From Alphaproteobacteria bacterium (GTDB taxonomy: Bacteria > Pseudomonadota > Alphaproteobacteria > Rhodobacterales > Rhodobacteraceae), in assembly GCA_030425145.1 (NCBI GenBank), contig JAUHVK010000009.1, positions 1-64,000 on the forward strand: a DNA stretch of 64,000 bases, in the 5' to 3' direction. A model generated the notes under the pieces. It did not search any database and was not told the origin of the DNA. It was given only the letters and a program-made list of their open reading frames with translations. This document shows, in pieces, positions 24,028 through 32,922 of the stretch. Within the stretch, counting starts at the first letter, position 1. Every line of letters begins with the position of its first letter. Position numbers and translations under genes: made by a program.

Positions 24028-25640
24028 GCCTTTTGAGTATCGAAACCCTCTCGCTTGCAATCCACGGCACGCCGATCCTCAAGGGGATTTCGCTGGAGAT
24101 TGCCGAAGGTGAGATTACAGCGCTCACCGGTGAAAGCGGCTCCGGCAAATCCATGACTGCCTTCGCGACAATGGGCCTATTGCCGAAAGGGGTGACAACT
24201 ACGGGGGCTATCACCTTTGATGGTGAAAACCTGCTTTCCCTGCCCGAACCGCAGATGTGCGACCTGCGCGGGCGTGAGATCGGCATGGTGTTTCAGGAGC
24301 CCATGACCGCGCTGAACCCGGTGCAGACCATCGGCGCGCAGGTGATGGAGACTATTCTGATCCATAAAGCAATGGCGCCGGACCGAGCAGAAAAGCGCGC
24401 CCGCGAGGTGCTCGGCCGCGTTGGCCTGCCGCCTGACCGTTTCCCGTTGTCCCGCTACCCGCATGAGCTTAGCGGCGGCCAGAGACAACGCGTCATCATC
24501 GCCATGGCCATTGCCCTCCGCCCCCGGCTTCTCATTGCGGACGAGCCGACAACGGCGCTGGATGTGACCACACAGGCGCAAATCCTTGATCTGCTCAAGC
24601 GGCTGGTCAAAGAAGACGGCATGGCGCTGATGATGATCACCCATGACCTCGCTGTGGTCAGCGACATGGCGCACACGCTGAACGTCATGCGCCAAGGGGA
24701 GATTGTGGAAGCCGGGCCGACCTCCGAAGTCCTGCGCGAAATGCGTCATCCCTACACGCGGCAACTCTTCGAGGCATCGCGCCATCAGGCCGACCTCGGC
24801 GCAGCCAGAGCCGCCGCGCCGCTGCTCTCGGTCCGGAACGTCAGCCGCGACTATCCTCTCCCACGCACATCGCTCTTCGGTGCCCGCCCGATGTTCCAGG
24901 CCGTCAAGAACGTCAGCTTCGACATAAAGCGCGGCGAACGTGTGGGACTTGTCGGCGAATCCGGATGTGGAAAATCCACCCTCACCCGCGCCATCCTCGG
25001 GCTGGAGCCAACGCAAGGTGGCCAGATCACGCTCGACGGTGATCCGGTCTGGCAGGACGGCCATGCGAACCTGACCGTGCGCCGCAAGATGCAGGTGGTG
25101 TTTCAAGACCCCTATGGCAGCTTCAACCCCCGCCACCGGGTGGCGCGCCTGATCACTGAACCGTTCCACCTGCTGCCCGATCCGCCCAAGGGCGCGGCAC
25201 GTGATACAGCCATTGCCAAAGCGCTGAGCGCCGTAGGTCTCAAGCCCGAAGATGCCGACAGGCACATCCACGCCTTTTCCGGTGGCCAACGCCAACGTAT
25301 CGCCATTGCCCGCGCGCTGATCATCAAACCCGACCTGATTGTCTTCGACGAAGCAGTCTCGGCACTCGATGTGCGGGTGCGGGCGCAAATCCTCGACCTG
25401 ATGGCAGACCTCAGCCGCGCCTATGGCCTGACTTACCTCTTTATCAGCCACGATCTAAGCGTGGTGCGGTCCATCACCGACCGCGTGATGGTCATGCGTG
25501 CAGGCGAAATTGTCGAGGACCGAGCTACGGCCGAGATCTATGCCGCGCCCGACCATCCCTACACCCGCGAGTTGATGAACGCCGCACCGCAACTGCCCGA
25601 CTTTCCGGAGGCCCAAGATGCTCCCCACCCTGCCCTTTGA
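24024..25640 (+). CDS. ABC transporter ATP-binding protein, two fused NBDs (DppD-DppF type)
   Basis: The true start is ATG 24024 (MSLLSIETLSLA), overlapping the permease stop. The track start 23676 lies inside the permease gene. The protein has 538 residues. NBD1 has Walker A GESGSGKSM, signature LSGGQRQRVIIAMA and Walker B LLIADEPTTALD. NBD2 has Walker A GESGCGKST, signature FSGGQRQRIAIARA and Walker B LIVFDEAVSALD. In NBD2 the usual DEPTS is DEAVS. Both sites look competent. The fused layout is typical of roseobacter peptide importers. The C-terminus overlaps the next gene by 23 bp. Confidence 0.95.
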   Translation: MSLLSIETLSLAIHGTPILKGISLEIAEGEITALTGESGSGKSMTAFATMGLLPKGVTTTGAITFDGENLLSLPEPQMCDLRGREIGMVFQEPMTALNPVQTIGAQVMETILIHKAMAPDRAEKRAREVLGRVGLPPDRFPLSRYPHELSGGQRQRVIIAMAIALRPRLLIADEPTTALDVTTQAQILDLLKRLVKEDGMALMMITHDLAVVSDMAHTLNVMRQGEIVEAGPTSEVLREMRHPYTRQLFEASRHQADLGAARAAAPLLSVRNVSRDYPLPRTSLFGARPMFQAVKNVSFDIKRGERVGLVGESGCGKSTLTRAILGLEPTQGGQITLDGDPVWQDGHANLTVRRKMQVVFQDPYGSFNPRHRVARLITEPFHLLPDPPKGAARDTAIAKALSAVGLKPEDADRHIHAFSGGQRQRIAIARALIIKPDLIVFDEAVSALDVRVRAQILDLMADLSRAYGLTYLFISHDLSVVRSITDRVMVMRAGEIVEDRATAEIYAAPDHPYTRELMNAAPQLPDFPEAQDAPHPAL

Positions 25641-27063
25641 CCCCAGCCACATCCTGATCGGCGGCACATGGCGAGGAAACAAGGACACCCTGCCGCTGAT
25701 CAACCCCTCGGACGGCAGCACCCTGTGCCAGATTGCCCGCAGCACCGAGGCCGACGTGAATGCCGCCGTCGCATCAGCGCAGGACGCCTTGGACGGCGAT
25801 TGGGGCCGGATGAGCGCGATGGAACGTGGACGCTGCCTGACCCGGTTGGGCAAGTTGGTTCTGGATCACACCGACCTGCTGACGACGCTGGAAACGCTCG
25901 ACGTAGGCAAACCCGTTACGCAAGCCCGCGCAGACGCGATCGCTCTGGCACGCTACTGTGAATTCTACGGGGGGGCGGCGGACAAGGTACATGGCACAAC
26001 AATCCCATATCTCGACGGCTACACCGTCTACACCCTGCGCGAACCGCATGGGGTAACGGGGCATATCGTGCCATGGAACTACCCGATGCAGATCATAGGG
26101 CGGTCCGTCGGCGCGGCCCTCGCGATGGGCAATGCCTGCGTTCTGAAACCCGCGGAGGATGCCTGTCTGACGGCATTAATGTTTGCGCATCTGGCAAAGG
26201 AAGCCGGCTTTCCAGATGGAGCACTGAACGTGGTTCCCGGTCTCGGGTCAGAGGCTGGCGCGGCGCTGGCCCGTCACCCCGGTGTCCAACATCTGAGCTT
26301 CACCGGCTCAGTGCAGACCGGGCGCGTGATCCAGACACTGGCCGCCGAGAACGTCGTGCCCGTTACGTTGGAACTCGGGGGCAAGTCCCCGCAGATCGTG
26401 TTCGACGATGCCGACATCGATGCATCCCTGCCCTTCCTCGTCAACGCGGGTCTCCAGAACGCGGGCCAGACCTGCTCGGCCGCCTCGCGTATCCTGATCC
26501 AGCGCAGCGTCTATGACAGGGTCGCAGACCGCATGGCAGTTGCCTACCGCACCAAAACCATCGGCCCCGCCAGCAGTGACCCCGATATTGGCCCGCTGAT
26601 CTCATTGAAACAGAAAACCCGTTTGGAGACTCTGCTCGAAGCCGCCCACGACCTAAACTGTATTGCCGAAACCCCTATGCCCGACGAGCTGCCGCCAGAG
26701 GGTGCCTATGTCCAACCCAGGCTCTACGGACCCGTATCCCGCGATCATCCACTGGCCCAGGACGAACTTTTTGGCCCCGTACAGGTTCTGATCCCCTTCG
26801 ACACCGAGGAGGACGCGATCCGGATTGCCAACGGGACGATCTATGGGCTTGTCGCAGGTGTCTGGACCCGTGATGGCGCGCGCCAGATGCGGCTGGCCAA
26901 AGCGCTGAAAACCGGGCAGGTTTTCCTCAACAATTATGGAGCGGGCGGCGGGGTCGAACTGCCGTTTGGCGGGATCGGCAAATCAGGACATGGCCGCGAA
27001 AAAGGGTTCGAAGCGCTTTATGGCTTCTCAACCCTGAAAACCGTCGCCGCGAAACACGGGTAG
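25618..27063 (+). CDS. Aldehyde dehydrogenase (NAD(P)+)
   Basis: The protein has 481 residues. The family core is present: NAD-binding GHIVPWNYPMQIIGRSVGAAL, SFTGSVQTGR, general base in VTLELGGKSPQIV, and nucleophile Cys in NAGQTCSAASR. It is related to betaine- and aminobutyraldehyde-type dehydrogenases, but the substrate is not assignable. It starts 23 bp inside the ATPase gene with GGAGG just upstream. With the SDR downstream, it suggests oxidation of the imported compound or its alcohol/aldehyde product. Confidence 0.93.
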   Translation: MLPTLPFDPSHILIGGTWRGNKDTLPLINPSDGSTLCQIARSTEADVNAAVASAQDALDGDWGRMSAMERGRCLTRLGKLVLDHTDLLTTLETLDVGKPVTQARADAIALARYCEFYGGAADKVHGTTIPYLDGYTVYTLREPHGVTGHIVPWNYPMQIIGRSVGAALAMGNACVLKPAEDACLTALMFAHLAKEAGFPDGALNVVPGLGSEAGAALARHPGVQHLSFTGSVQTGRVIQTLAAENVVPVTLELGGKSPQIVFDDADIDASLPFLVNAGLQNAGQTCSAASRILIQRSVYDRVADRMAVAYRTKTIGPASSDPDIGPLISLKQKTRLETLLEAAHDLNCIAETPMPDELPPEGAYVQPRLYGPVSRDHPLAQDELFGPVQVLIPFDTEEDAIRIANGTIYGLVAGVWTRDGARQMRLAKALKTGQVFLNNYGAGGGVELPFGGIGKSGHGREKGFEALYGFSTLKTVAAKHG

Positions 27064-27075
27064 GGGAGGAATGCC

Positions 27076-27816
27076 ATGAGGCTCAAGAACAAGACCGCCA
27101 TCGTGACCGGGGCCGCATCCGGCTTTGGCGCAGGCATCGCTCGCAAATTCGCTGCCGAAGGGGCAACGGTCATGGTGGTTGATCTGAACACTGACGCCGC
27201 ACAAACCATTGCAACCGAGATCAGCGGCCACGCTCACACCGCCGATGTGTCAAACGGCGATCAGGTCGCCGACATGATCGAAACCGCGATCAAGACGATG
27301 GGTCATGTCGACATCATGGTGAACAATGCCGGTGTGACTCATCTGCCCGGTCCGCTCGAAGACATCACAGAAGAGGATTTCGACCGTGTCTTTGCCGTGA
27401 ACTGCAAATCCGTCTATCTGAGCGCCCGCAGTCTGGTGCCGCATTTCAAACACCGTGGCTCCGGAAACATCCTCAACATCGCCTCCACCGCCGGAGTGTC
27501 CCCGCGCCCGCGCCTGAACTGGTACAATGCCTCCAAAGGCTGGATGATCACCGCCACGCGCACCATGGCTGTCGAACTTGCGCCCGACGGCATCCGCGTC
27601 AACGCGCTCAACCCGGTGGCGGGGGAAACCCCGCTCCTCAAAAGCTTCATGGGCGAGGACACCCCCGAGATGCGCGCGAAATTCCTCTCGACCATCCCGC
27701 TGGGCCGCTTCTCTCAGCCCGAAGACCTTGGCAATGCCGCCGCTTTCCTCTGCTCGGACGAGGCCAGCATGATCACCGGCGTCTGCATGGAAGTCGACGG
27801 AGGCCGCTGCATATGA
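27076..27816 (+). CDS. SDR family oxidoreductase
   Basis: The protein has 246 residues, classical SDR. Cofactor motif TGAASGFGAGIA, then NNAG, catalytic Ser in NIASTAGVS and YxxxK as YNASK. The C-terminal GVCMEVDGGRCI is typical of the FabG-like group. An Asp after the second strand (MVVDLNTD) predicts preference for NAD(H). It is 12 bp after the ALDH gene and in the same operon. The substrate is unknown. Confidence 0.94.
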   Translation: MRLKNKTAIVTGAASGFGAGIARKFAAEGATVMVVDLNTDAAQTIATEISGHAHTADVSNGDQVADMIETAIKTMGHVDIMVNNAGVTHLPGPLEDITEEDFDRVFAVNCKSVYLSARSLVPHFKHRGSGNILNIASTAGVSPRPRLNWYNASKGWMITATRTMAVELAPDGIRVNALNPVAGETPLLKSFMGEDTPEMRAKFLSTIPLGRFSQPEDLGNAAAFLCSDEASMITGVCMEVDGGRCI

Positions 27817-27824
27817 CCCGGTCT

Positions 27825-27874
27825 TCTCTGTTTCAAAAATACCTCGGGGAGTGTGAGGGGCTGGCCCCTCACTC
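27825..27874 (+). repeat. Intergenic palindromic repeat, copy 1
   Basis: A lead TTCTCTG, then AAAAATACCTCGGGG and a hairpin GTGAGGGGC..GCCCCTCAC. The same lead and a different hairpin occur after the M20 gene at 59905. It follows the SDR stop by a few bases. Confidence 0.7.
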
Positions 27875-27901
27875 GGACGTTCCCAATGGTGGAGCGCCGA
27901 A

Positions 27902-28909
27902 ATGACACCCGGCCCGCGCAATCTGATCACCGACGTTGCCGGTCTGGCCGTCGGCAATGCAGAGGACGACAGCCTCAAATCCGGCACCACCGTACTGCTG
28001 TCAGAAGACGGCCCCATGACCACCAGCTACGCCGTGATGGGCGGCGCGCCGGGGACACGGGACACTGATCTGCTGGAACCCGACAAGACCGTGCCGGGGG
28101 TTGATGCCATCGTTCTGTCCGGAGGGTCAGCATTTGGTCTGGCCGCCGCGCAGGGCGTGATGGACGCACTGGCCGAACAGGGGCGCGGGTTTCAGGTTCA
28201 TTCGGCCCGTGTGCCGATTGTTCCGGCGGCGATCATCTTCGATCTTCTGAACAATGGGCAAAAAGGCTGGGCAGCGAACCCTTATCCGGCGCTCGGGCGG
28301 CGGGCGCTCAATGAAACGCGCCATGACTTCGCACTCGGCACAGCAGGTGCTGGAACCGGTGCAACCGATGCCCAGCACAAGGGAGGACTGGGGTCCGCCT
28401 CGATGATCTTACCAGATGGCACCACCATCGGCGCGCTGGTTGTGGTGAACGCATTGGGAAGTGCGACAACGCCAAGCGGGAAGCACTTTTGGGCCGCGCC
28501 CTTCGAGATCGGTGGTGAGTATGGAGGGCTGGGGCCTGATCCGACTGCCAATCTCCAAGACCTTCCACCCAGCCGCAAAACTGCGGCGATGGCGCAACAT
28601 GGCAATACGACCATCGGTATCGTCGCAACGGATGCGACTTTGGACAAGGCAGCGTGCAAACGGTTGGCCACGGCAGCGCATGACGGATTTGCACGGGCGC
28701 TGGTGCCGTCGCACACGCCCTATGACGGCGATCTGATCTTTGCTTCCAGCACCGCACGACGCGGCCCGCCATCAGACGCGGTGATGCCTTTGCTTGGGCA
28801 CTACGCCGCGACCTGCATGGCGCGCGCCATTGCACGGGCAATATGGGAGGCGACACCCAGCGCCGATGACGCTCTACCGACCTTCCGGCAGGAGCTGGGG
28901 AAAAACTGA
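27902..28909 (+). CDS. P1 family peptidase (DmpA-like, Ntn-fold aminopeptidase/esterase)
   Basis: The protein has 335 residues. It has the N-terminal family block NLITDVAGLAVGNAED and SGGSAFGLAAAQGVMDAL. The self-cleavage site is KGGLGSASM, where Ser becomes the new N-terminal nucleophile, and the C-terminal subunit has LIFASSTARRG. DmpA-type enzymes release N-terminal residues, including D-amino acids or beta-peptides. There is no signal peptide, so it is cytoplasmic and suited to process an imported peptide or amide. It is last in the run from 22268, after an 85-bp gap carrying repeat copy 1. Confidence 0.93.
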   Translation: MTPGPRNLITDVAGLAVGNAEDDSLKSGTTVLLSEDGPMTTSYAVMGGAPGTRDTDLLEPDKTVPGVDAIVLSGGSAFGLAAAQGVMDALAEQGRGFQVHSARVPIVPAAIIFDLLNNGQKGWAANPYPALGRRALNETRHDFALGTAGAGTGATDAQHKGGLGSASMILPDGTTIGALVVVNALGSATTPSGKHFWAAPFEIGGEYGGLGPDPTANLQDLPPSRKTAAMAQHGNTTIGIVATDATLDKAACKRLATAAHDGFARALVPSHTPYDGDLIFASSTARRGPPSDAVMPLLGHYAATCMARAIARAIWEATPSADDALPTFRQELGKN

Positions 28910-28943
28910 TCGATCAGTTCTTCAAACTCCGCCATTGGAGTTT
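28904..28943. terminator. Two dyads between convergent P1 peptidase and SseB genes
   Basis: A perfect 16-bp palindrome AACTGATC/GATCAGTT (28904-28919) overlaps the peptidase stop. A hairpin AAACTCC-GCCATT-GGAGTTT (28924-28943) ends 3 bp before the sseB-like stop. It is possibly a bidirectional terminator, without a clear T-run. Confidence 0.45.
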
Positions 28944-28945
28944 GC

Positions 28946-29737
28946 TCACCGCAGTATCGGCGGTTTTTCAGGATCGCTCCCCGGCGCCAACCGCTCAACA
29001 CGCGCGGGCGCTTCGGGTTCCGGCAGGTCAAAGCGCAAACCGACCCGCGCCAACTGCGCCGTCACCGGATCGCTGTCCCGCAGGAACACCACGTCCAGCG
29101 CTGCAGCTTCCAAGCCTGAGAATACGAGCGCCTCCTGTATCGCCCGCGCCAGCGCGCCCTCGGCACCGGGGACAGCGCCGGTAAACCCGATGAGATGGCC
29201 ACGCACGCCGCTGTCATATACCACCTCGGCCAGATAGCCGCGCCGGGCCAGACCGGTTGCCGTACGCAGCTTGGCGTCGATCGCTTCGAGCAACCCTTCT
29301 GGCAAAGCCCCCGGTGCGCGCAGTTCTTCCGGACGCGCTTCTGCCTCGGATGGACCTTGCGCCACGGTTTCTGCCAGCCAATCCACCGCCTCGGCGGGCA
29401 ACAGGATCGACGACGGCGCAACTTCGGGGTTCAGCGCAATGCCAATCCCCTGCCCGGCCAGCATCCCGACAATCGACCGCCCGGACAAAGCCGCATAGGG
29501 CACCACCCGGCCCGCAAAAGCGCCCAGACGATCCTCGGTATCGAACACCAGAACAAAGCGTGCATCGCCCAAATCGAATAGCTCAGGTTCCGCCTGATTC
29601 CCCTCGGCCTCGCGGGCCAGCATCAGGAACAGTTCGGCTTCGGCCAAACGGTCGTAGAACCGCAAGCGCAGCGCGTCCGCATCGGGAGCTGCTTCCATCG
29701 CCGCATGGGCGTGATCCAACGGGGTTTGCAAACTCAT
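28946..29737 (-). CDS. SseB family protein
   Basis: I chose ATG 29737 (MSLQTPLDHAHAAMEAAPD), which overlaps the stop of the UDG-like gene. The track frame to 30001 runs through that gene. The protein has 263 residues. N-terminal SseB-like domain (about 15-135): FYDRLAEAELFLMLAREA, then FDTEDRLGAFAG and YAALSGRSIVGMLAGQGIGIALNP. A second SseB C-terminal-type domain follows. It is cytoplasmic. SseB relatives are linked to serine sensitivity in E. coli; the role here is unknown. Confidence 0.9.
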   Translation of the reverse strand: MSLQTPLDHAHAAMEAAPDADALRLRFYDRLAEAELFLMLAREAEGNQAEPELFDLGDARFVLVFDTEDRLGAFAGRVVPYAALSGRSIVGMLAGQGIGIALNPEVAPSSILLPAEAVDWLAETVAQGPSEAEARPEELRAPGALPEGLLEAIDAKLRTATGLARRGYLAEVVYDSGVRGHLIGFTGAVPGAEGALARAIQEALVFSGLEAAALDVVFLRDSDPVTAQLARVGLRFDLPEPEAPARVERLAPGSDPEKPPILR

Positions 29738-30315
29738 GCCATCACCTCTTGCACCCGGGCGCGCAGGGCTGGCAGCACCTCGGCCTCGAACCACGGGTTT
29801 TTCTTGATCCATGCCGTATTGCGCCAGCTTGGATGCGGCAAGGGCAGAACCGACGGCCAATGGTCGCGCCATGCGCGAACAGTTTCTGTCACACCTGCCT
29901 TGGTCCCAAGGTGGTATCTGTGCGCATAGCCCCCGACCACCAGCTTCAGTGGCACATTTCCAACATGGTCCAGCACCTCCCTGTGCCACGTCTGGCGGCA
30001 AATCGCAGGTGGCGGCAGGTCTGAGCCAGCCGCATCATAGCCGGGAAAGCAGAAGCCCATCGGGACAATCGCGACACGGCTTTTGTCATAGAACTCCGTA
30101 CGGTCCAGCCCCAGCCAGTCACGCAAGCGGTCGCCCGACGGGTCGTTGAATGGCGTACGGCTGTTGTGTGCCCGCATCCCAGGCGCCTGCGAACAGATCA
30201 GCAGCCGTGCCCCCGGTCGGAACCAGACCACGGGCTTCGGCCTGTGACGGGTTGCGGTGGCGGCGAAACGGTCGGCGCACAATGTGCAGTTGGAAAGGCG
30301 GTCCTGAACGGTCAT
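29734..30315 (-). CDS. Uracil-DNA glycosylase superfamily protein
   Basis: The protein has 193 residues. A Cys-containing N-terminus (SNCTLCADRFAATATRH) precedes LLICSQAPGMRAHNSRTPFNDPSG (motif A region). VAIVPMGFCFPG follows, and the C-terminal motif is LPLPHPSWRNTAWIKKNPWFE. This resembles the UDG-like group sometimes annotated as uracil-DNA glycosylase family; whether it excises uracil is unproven. It is 25 bp downstream of the YkuD gene and overlaps SseB by 4 bp. Confidence 0.85.
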   Translation of the reverse strand: MTVQDRLSNCTLCADRFAATATRHRPKPVVWFRPGARLLICSQAPGMRAHNSRTPFNDPSGDRLRDWLGLDRTEFYDKSRVAIVPMGFCFPGYDAAGSDLPPPAICRQTWHREVLDHVGNVPLKLVVGGYAHRYHLGTKAGVTETVRAWRDHWPSVLPLPHPSWRNTAWIKKNPWFEAEVLPALRARVQEVMA

Positions 30316-30340
30316 GCGTCCAGATGTAATGCGCGGCGCC

Positions 30341-30847
30341 TCAGGTCAATGAAGCGGGCACGATCAGCCGGGTTTCACAACGGATCAGGCCCACGATCCG
30401 GCGCAGATGGTCCGGTCGGAACGCAACACAGCCTTCGGTCGGATAACCGGGGCGACGCCAGCGGTGCAGGAAAATCGCCGATCCCCGACCCTTTTCGGCG
30501 CGCGGCCAGTTCCAGTCGGTCAGCAAAACCAGATCATAGAGCGGATCAGCCCGGCGCAGGGTTTCGTGGCTATAGGGATATGGCGCGCGAACCATGAGGT
30601 TGTAATCCTCGTGGTTTGGGTCATCCGACCAAAGATCGCCGGGCCGAATGGGTAGCGCCCAATCGGTTGGGCGTGCCATCCGATCGGGACGGTAAAGAAG
30701 GCCAACGATGCGATGCACTCCGACTGGGGTCGCGCCATCGCCTTCGCGTTTGTCGGCTCGGATGCCCGCTTTGCCGATGGTGCAGGGCCACATGCGACCC
30801 ATAAAGCGCAGGCCTTGACGGGTCAGAACCATGTCCTGCGGCGTCAC
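30341..30847 (-). CDS. YkuD-type L,D-transpeptidase family protein
   Basis: The protein has 168 residues. The catalytic motif is HRWRRPGYPTEGCVAF, with the expected His and Cys (H-x6-G-x-P-T-E-G-C). GKAGIRADKREGDGATPVG at the N-terminus is the usual substrate-loop block. There is no signal peptide, which is odd for a peptidoglycan enzyme, but this short family often lacks one. It overlaps the ribA stop by 4 bp. Confidence 0.9.
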   Translation of the reverse strand: MTPQDMVLTRQGLRFMGRMWPCTIGKAGIRADKREGDGATPVGVHRIVGLLYRPDRMARPTDWALPIRPGDLWSDDPNHEDYNLMVRAPYPYSHETLRRADPLYDLVLLTDWNWPRAEKGRGSAIFLHRWRRPGYPTEGCVAFRPDHLRRIVGLIRCETRLIVPASLT

Positions 30848-31932
30848 AGAAGATGCCCCGACTTGCGCGCTTTGGTGGCGAGATACTCCGTGTTGTGTGG
30901 ATTCTCACCGACTTTCAGCGGCACCCGTTCAGTAACCGTGATGCCCTGTTTCTCCATCATCGCAATCTTGGCCGGATTGTTCGTCATCAGGCGAACCGAC
31001 CCGAACCCCAATTTCCGCAGCAGCTCCGCGCCGATGCGGAAATCCCGCTCGTCATCTTCAAAGCCCAGCCTGTGATTGGCCTCGACCGTGTCGAATCCCT
31101 GATCCTGCAAGGCATAAGCGCGCATCTTGTTGGCTAGGCCAATCCCGCGCCCTTCCTGATTGAGGTAGAGCAGTACGCCTTCCCCCTCACTGCCCATCGC
31201 CGCGAGCGCGCCGTTCAATTGCGGACCACAGTCACATTTGAGGCTGCCCAGCAGGTCACCTGTAAAGCAGGCGGAATGCAATCGGGCGAGGACCGGCTTC
31301 GCCCGATCCGGGCGGCCGATTTCAATGACATAGTGCTCTTCGGAACCATCTTCGGGGCGGAACACATGCAGACGCGCATTCTGAGCCGCGCGCAGGGGAA
31401 CACGCGCGGACACCACGCTGTCAAACACAGCAGACGCACCCAAGCGAGGGGCAGCGACCACTGGGTCGATCAAAGTCAGATCATGCTCGGCGGCAAATGC
31501 CTTGGCGTCGGGCACTTCAGTCGCAATGACCGCAGGAAGAAGACGCGCCGTCTTGGTCAAGGAGACCGCGAGGCGGTGCAAAGTGGGATCGCCGCAGCGT
31601 CGCGTGACCAATGGGCCTTTCATCGGATGCGAGAGATCGTCGGCGGGGTCGGCAACGGCCTGGACCCAGCGCAGGTTGGCGTCGTCAGGCAAAGCAACAC
31701 GCGCGACATCGCTATCGTAGGCCCGCGCCTTGAGTGTGGCCGCACGTCGACCTGTCAGCACGAGATCGACATCCTCACCCAGCGCGATCACGTCCTTCAA
31801 CCGCTCGGCGGTCAGAGACTCCACTGCCAGCACCAAAAGACCCGCTTTCGTGCCAACGACAATCGGCACGCCCATGCGCAGATCCGCCCGCGCCCGGGCC
31901 AGAAGATCAGTGATGTCAGGTGCCAGTGCCAT
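30844..31932 (-). CDS. ribA: GTP cyclohydrolase II with N-terminal extension
   Basis: I chose ATG 31932 (MALAPDITDLLARARAD), with AGGA five bases upstream. The track's start is a TTG 18 bp earlier. The protein has 362 residues. The C-terminal ~195 residues are the GCH2 catalytic domain: zinc cysteines in ARLHSACFTGDLLGSLKCDCG, LYLNQEGRGIGLANKMRAY and LMTNNPAKIAMM. The N-terminal ~165 residues form a separate domain common in alphaproteobacterial RibA. It makes the first riboflavin intermediate from GTP. It is first of four overlapping minus genes, divergent from cenR. Confidence 0.95.
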   Translation of the reverse strand: MALAPDITDLLARARADLRMGVPIVVGTKAGLLVLAVESLTAERLKDVIALGEDVDLVLTGRRAATLKARAYDSDVARVALPDDANLRWVQAVADPADDLSHPMKGPLVTRRCGDPTLHRLAVSLTKTARLLPAVIATEVPDAKAFAAEHDLTLIDPVVAAPRLGASAVFDSVVSARVPLRAAQNARLHVFRPEDGSEEHYVIEIGRPDRAKPVLARLHSACFTGDLLGSLKCDCGPQLNGALAAMGSEGEGVLLYLNQEGRGIGLANKMRAYALQDQGFDTVEANHRLGFEDDERDFRIGAELLRKLGFGSVRLMTNNPAKIAMMEKQGITVTERVPLKVGENPHNTEYLATKARKSGHLL

Positions 31933-32091
31933 GAGGTCCTGCTTGTTCAACGGAAGCCGTTTGCAACAAATGGCTCCGATTTATGTAACATTTGACCTCT
32001 GCATACACGAGGCCGTGAAACAGTTGCAGCAATTCTTGTTGGGGTGCAACGTCTGGCCCATGTGTCTTGAAAGCGACGGAGAGGCAACACG

Positions 32092-32778
32092 ATGGCACAG
32101 CTCAAGAATATCCTTCTGGTCGATGACGATGACGATCTTCGCGAGGCTTTGGCCGAGCAACTGGTGATGACCGAAGATTTTGAAGTGTTCGAAGCCGATT
32201 GCGGTACCGCCGCGATGGGTCGGATCAAGGAACAGCTTTACGACCTGATCATTCTGGACGTCGGTCTGCCCGACACGGATGGTCGCGAATTGTGCCGCCT
32301 TATGCGCAAGCAGGGCGTAAAAGCTCCGGTCCTCATGCTCACCGGTCACGATTCCGATGCAGATACGATCCTTGGCCTTGATGCCGGGGCGAACGATTAC
32401 GTCACCAAACCGTTCAAGTTCCCGGTGCTTCTGGCCCGCATTCGCGCACAGCTGCGCCAACATGAACAATCCGAAGACGCTGTTTTTACGCTTGGGCCGT
32501 ACACGTTCAAGCCGTCGATGAAGCTCTTGATGACGGAAGACGACAAGAAAATCCGGCTGACCGAGAAAGAGACCAATATTCTGAAGTTTCTGTACCGCTC
32601 GACCGATGGTGTCGTTGCCCGCGATACGCTCCTGCACGAGGTTTGGGGCTACAATGCGGGTGTCACGACGCACACCCTCGAAACCCATATTTACCGTCTG
32701 CGACAAAAAATTGAACCAGACCCCTCCAACGCGCGTTTGCTGGTTACAGAGTCCGGCGGATATCGGCTCGTATCTTAG
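32092..32778 (+). CDS. cenR: OmpR-family response regulator, CenR-like
   Basis: The protein has 228 residues. The receiver (about 5-118) has the acidic pocket DDDDD, the phospho-acceptor in IILDVGLPDTDG and Lys in YVTKPFKFP. The winged-helix output (about 130-226) has RLTEKETNILKFLYRS, then EVWGYNAGVTTHTLETHIYRLRQKIEPDP. The length and wording closely match my memory of CenR of Caulobacter and Rhodobacter, an essential regulator of envelope and cell shape. The CenK kinase is not adjacent, as in Caulobacter. The name is by recall; another close OmpR paralogue is possible. Confidence 0.8.
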   Translation: MAQLKNILLVDDDDDLREALAEQLVMTEDFEVFEADCGTAAMGRIKEQLYDLIILDVGLPDTDGRELCRLMRKQGVKAPVLMLTGHDSDADTILGLDAGANDYVTKPFKFPVLLARIRAQLRQHEQSEDAVFTLGPYTFKPSMKLLMTEDDKKIRLTEKETNILKFLYRSTDGVVARDTLLHEVWGYNAGVTTHTLETHIYRLRQKIEPDPSNARLLVTESGGYRLVS

Positions 32779-32792
32779 GACCTTAGTCTATT

Positions 32793-32806
32793 TTGATTCA
32801 GATCAA
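32793..32806. promoter_or_regulatory. FnrL-type box (perfect)
   Basis: TTGATTCAGATCAA is an exact TTGAT-N4-ATCAA dyad, the FNR/FnrL consensus. It lies 15 bp after the cenR stop. Its centre (32799.5) is about 41 bp upstream of the predicted start near 32841, the class II activator position. TTTTAT at 32827-32832 fits a -10. Confidence 0.82.
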
Positions 32807-32840
32807 AGAAGCATGAGGAGCACATCTTTTATCTGGGCCT

Positions 32841-32922
32841 CAACGGTTCCCGTCGCATATGCGGGTTATCATATGCACCTCCCTGTTGGACCTGGCCCCG
32901 GAAGTTTCCGGGGTCTTTTTTT
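32841..32922 (+). ncRNA. Candidate FnrL-activated small RNA
   Basis: This is a predicted ~80-nt transcript between an FNR-dependent promoter and a strong terminator. It has an internal hairpin region around CCCGTCGCATATGCGGG and a likely unpaired CACCTCCCTG, which resembles an anti-Shine-Dalgarno seed. A reading frame crosses it (MRSTSFIWAS.. from 32812) but has no ribosome site and begins upstream of the predicted start. The FnrL-activated sRNA PcrZ in R. sphaeroides is a precedent; homology to it is not claimed. Confidence 0.6.
32896..32922 (+). terminator. Rho-independent terminator of the candidate sRNA
   Basis: Stem CCCCGGA-AGTT-TCCGGGG followed by TC and seven T. It is about 118 bp after cenR and would also end read-through from cenR. 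Confidence 0.9.
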
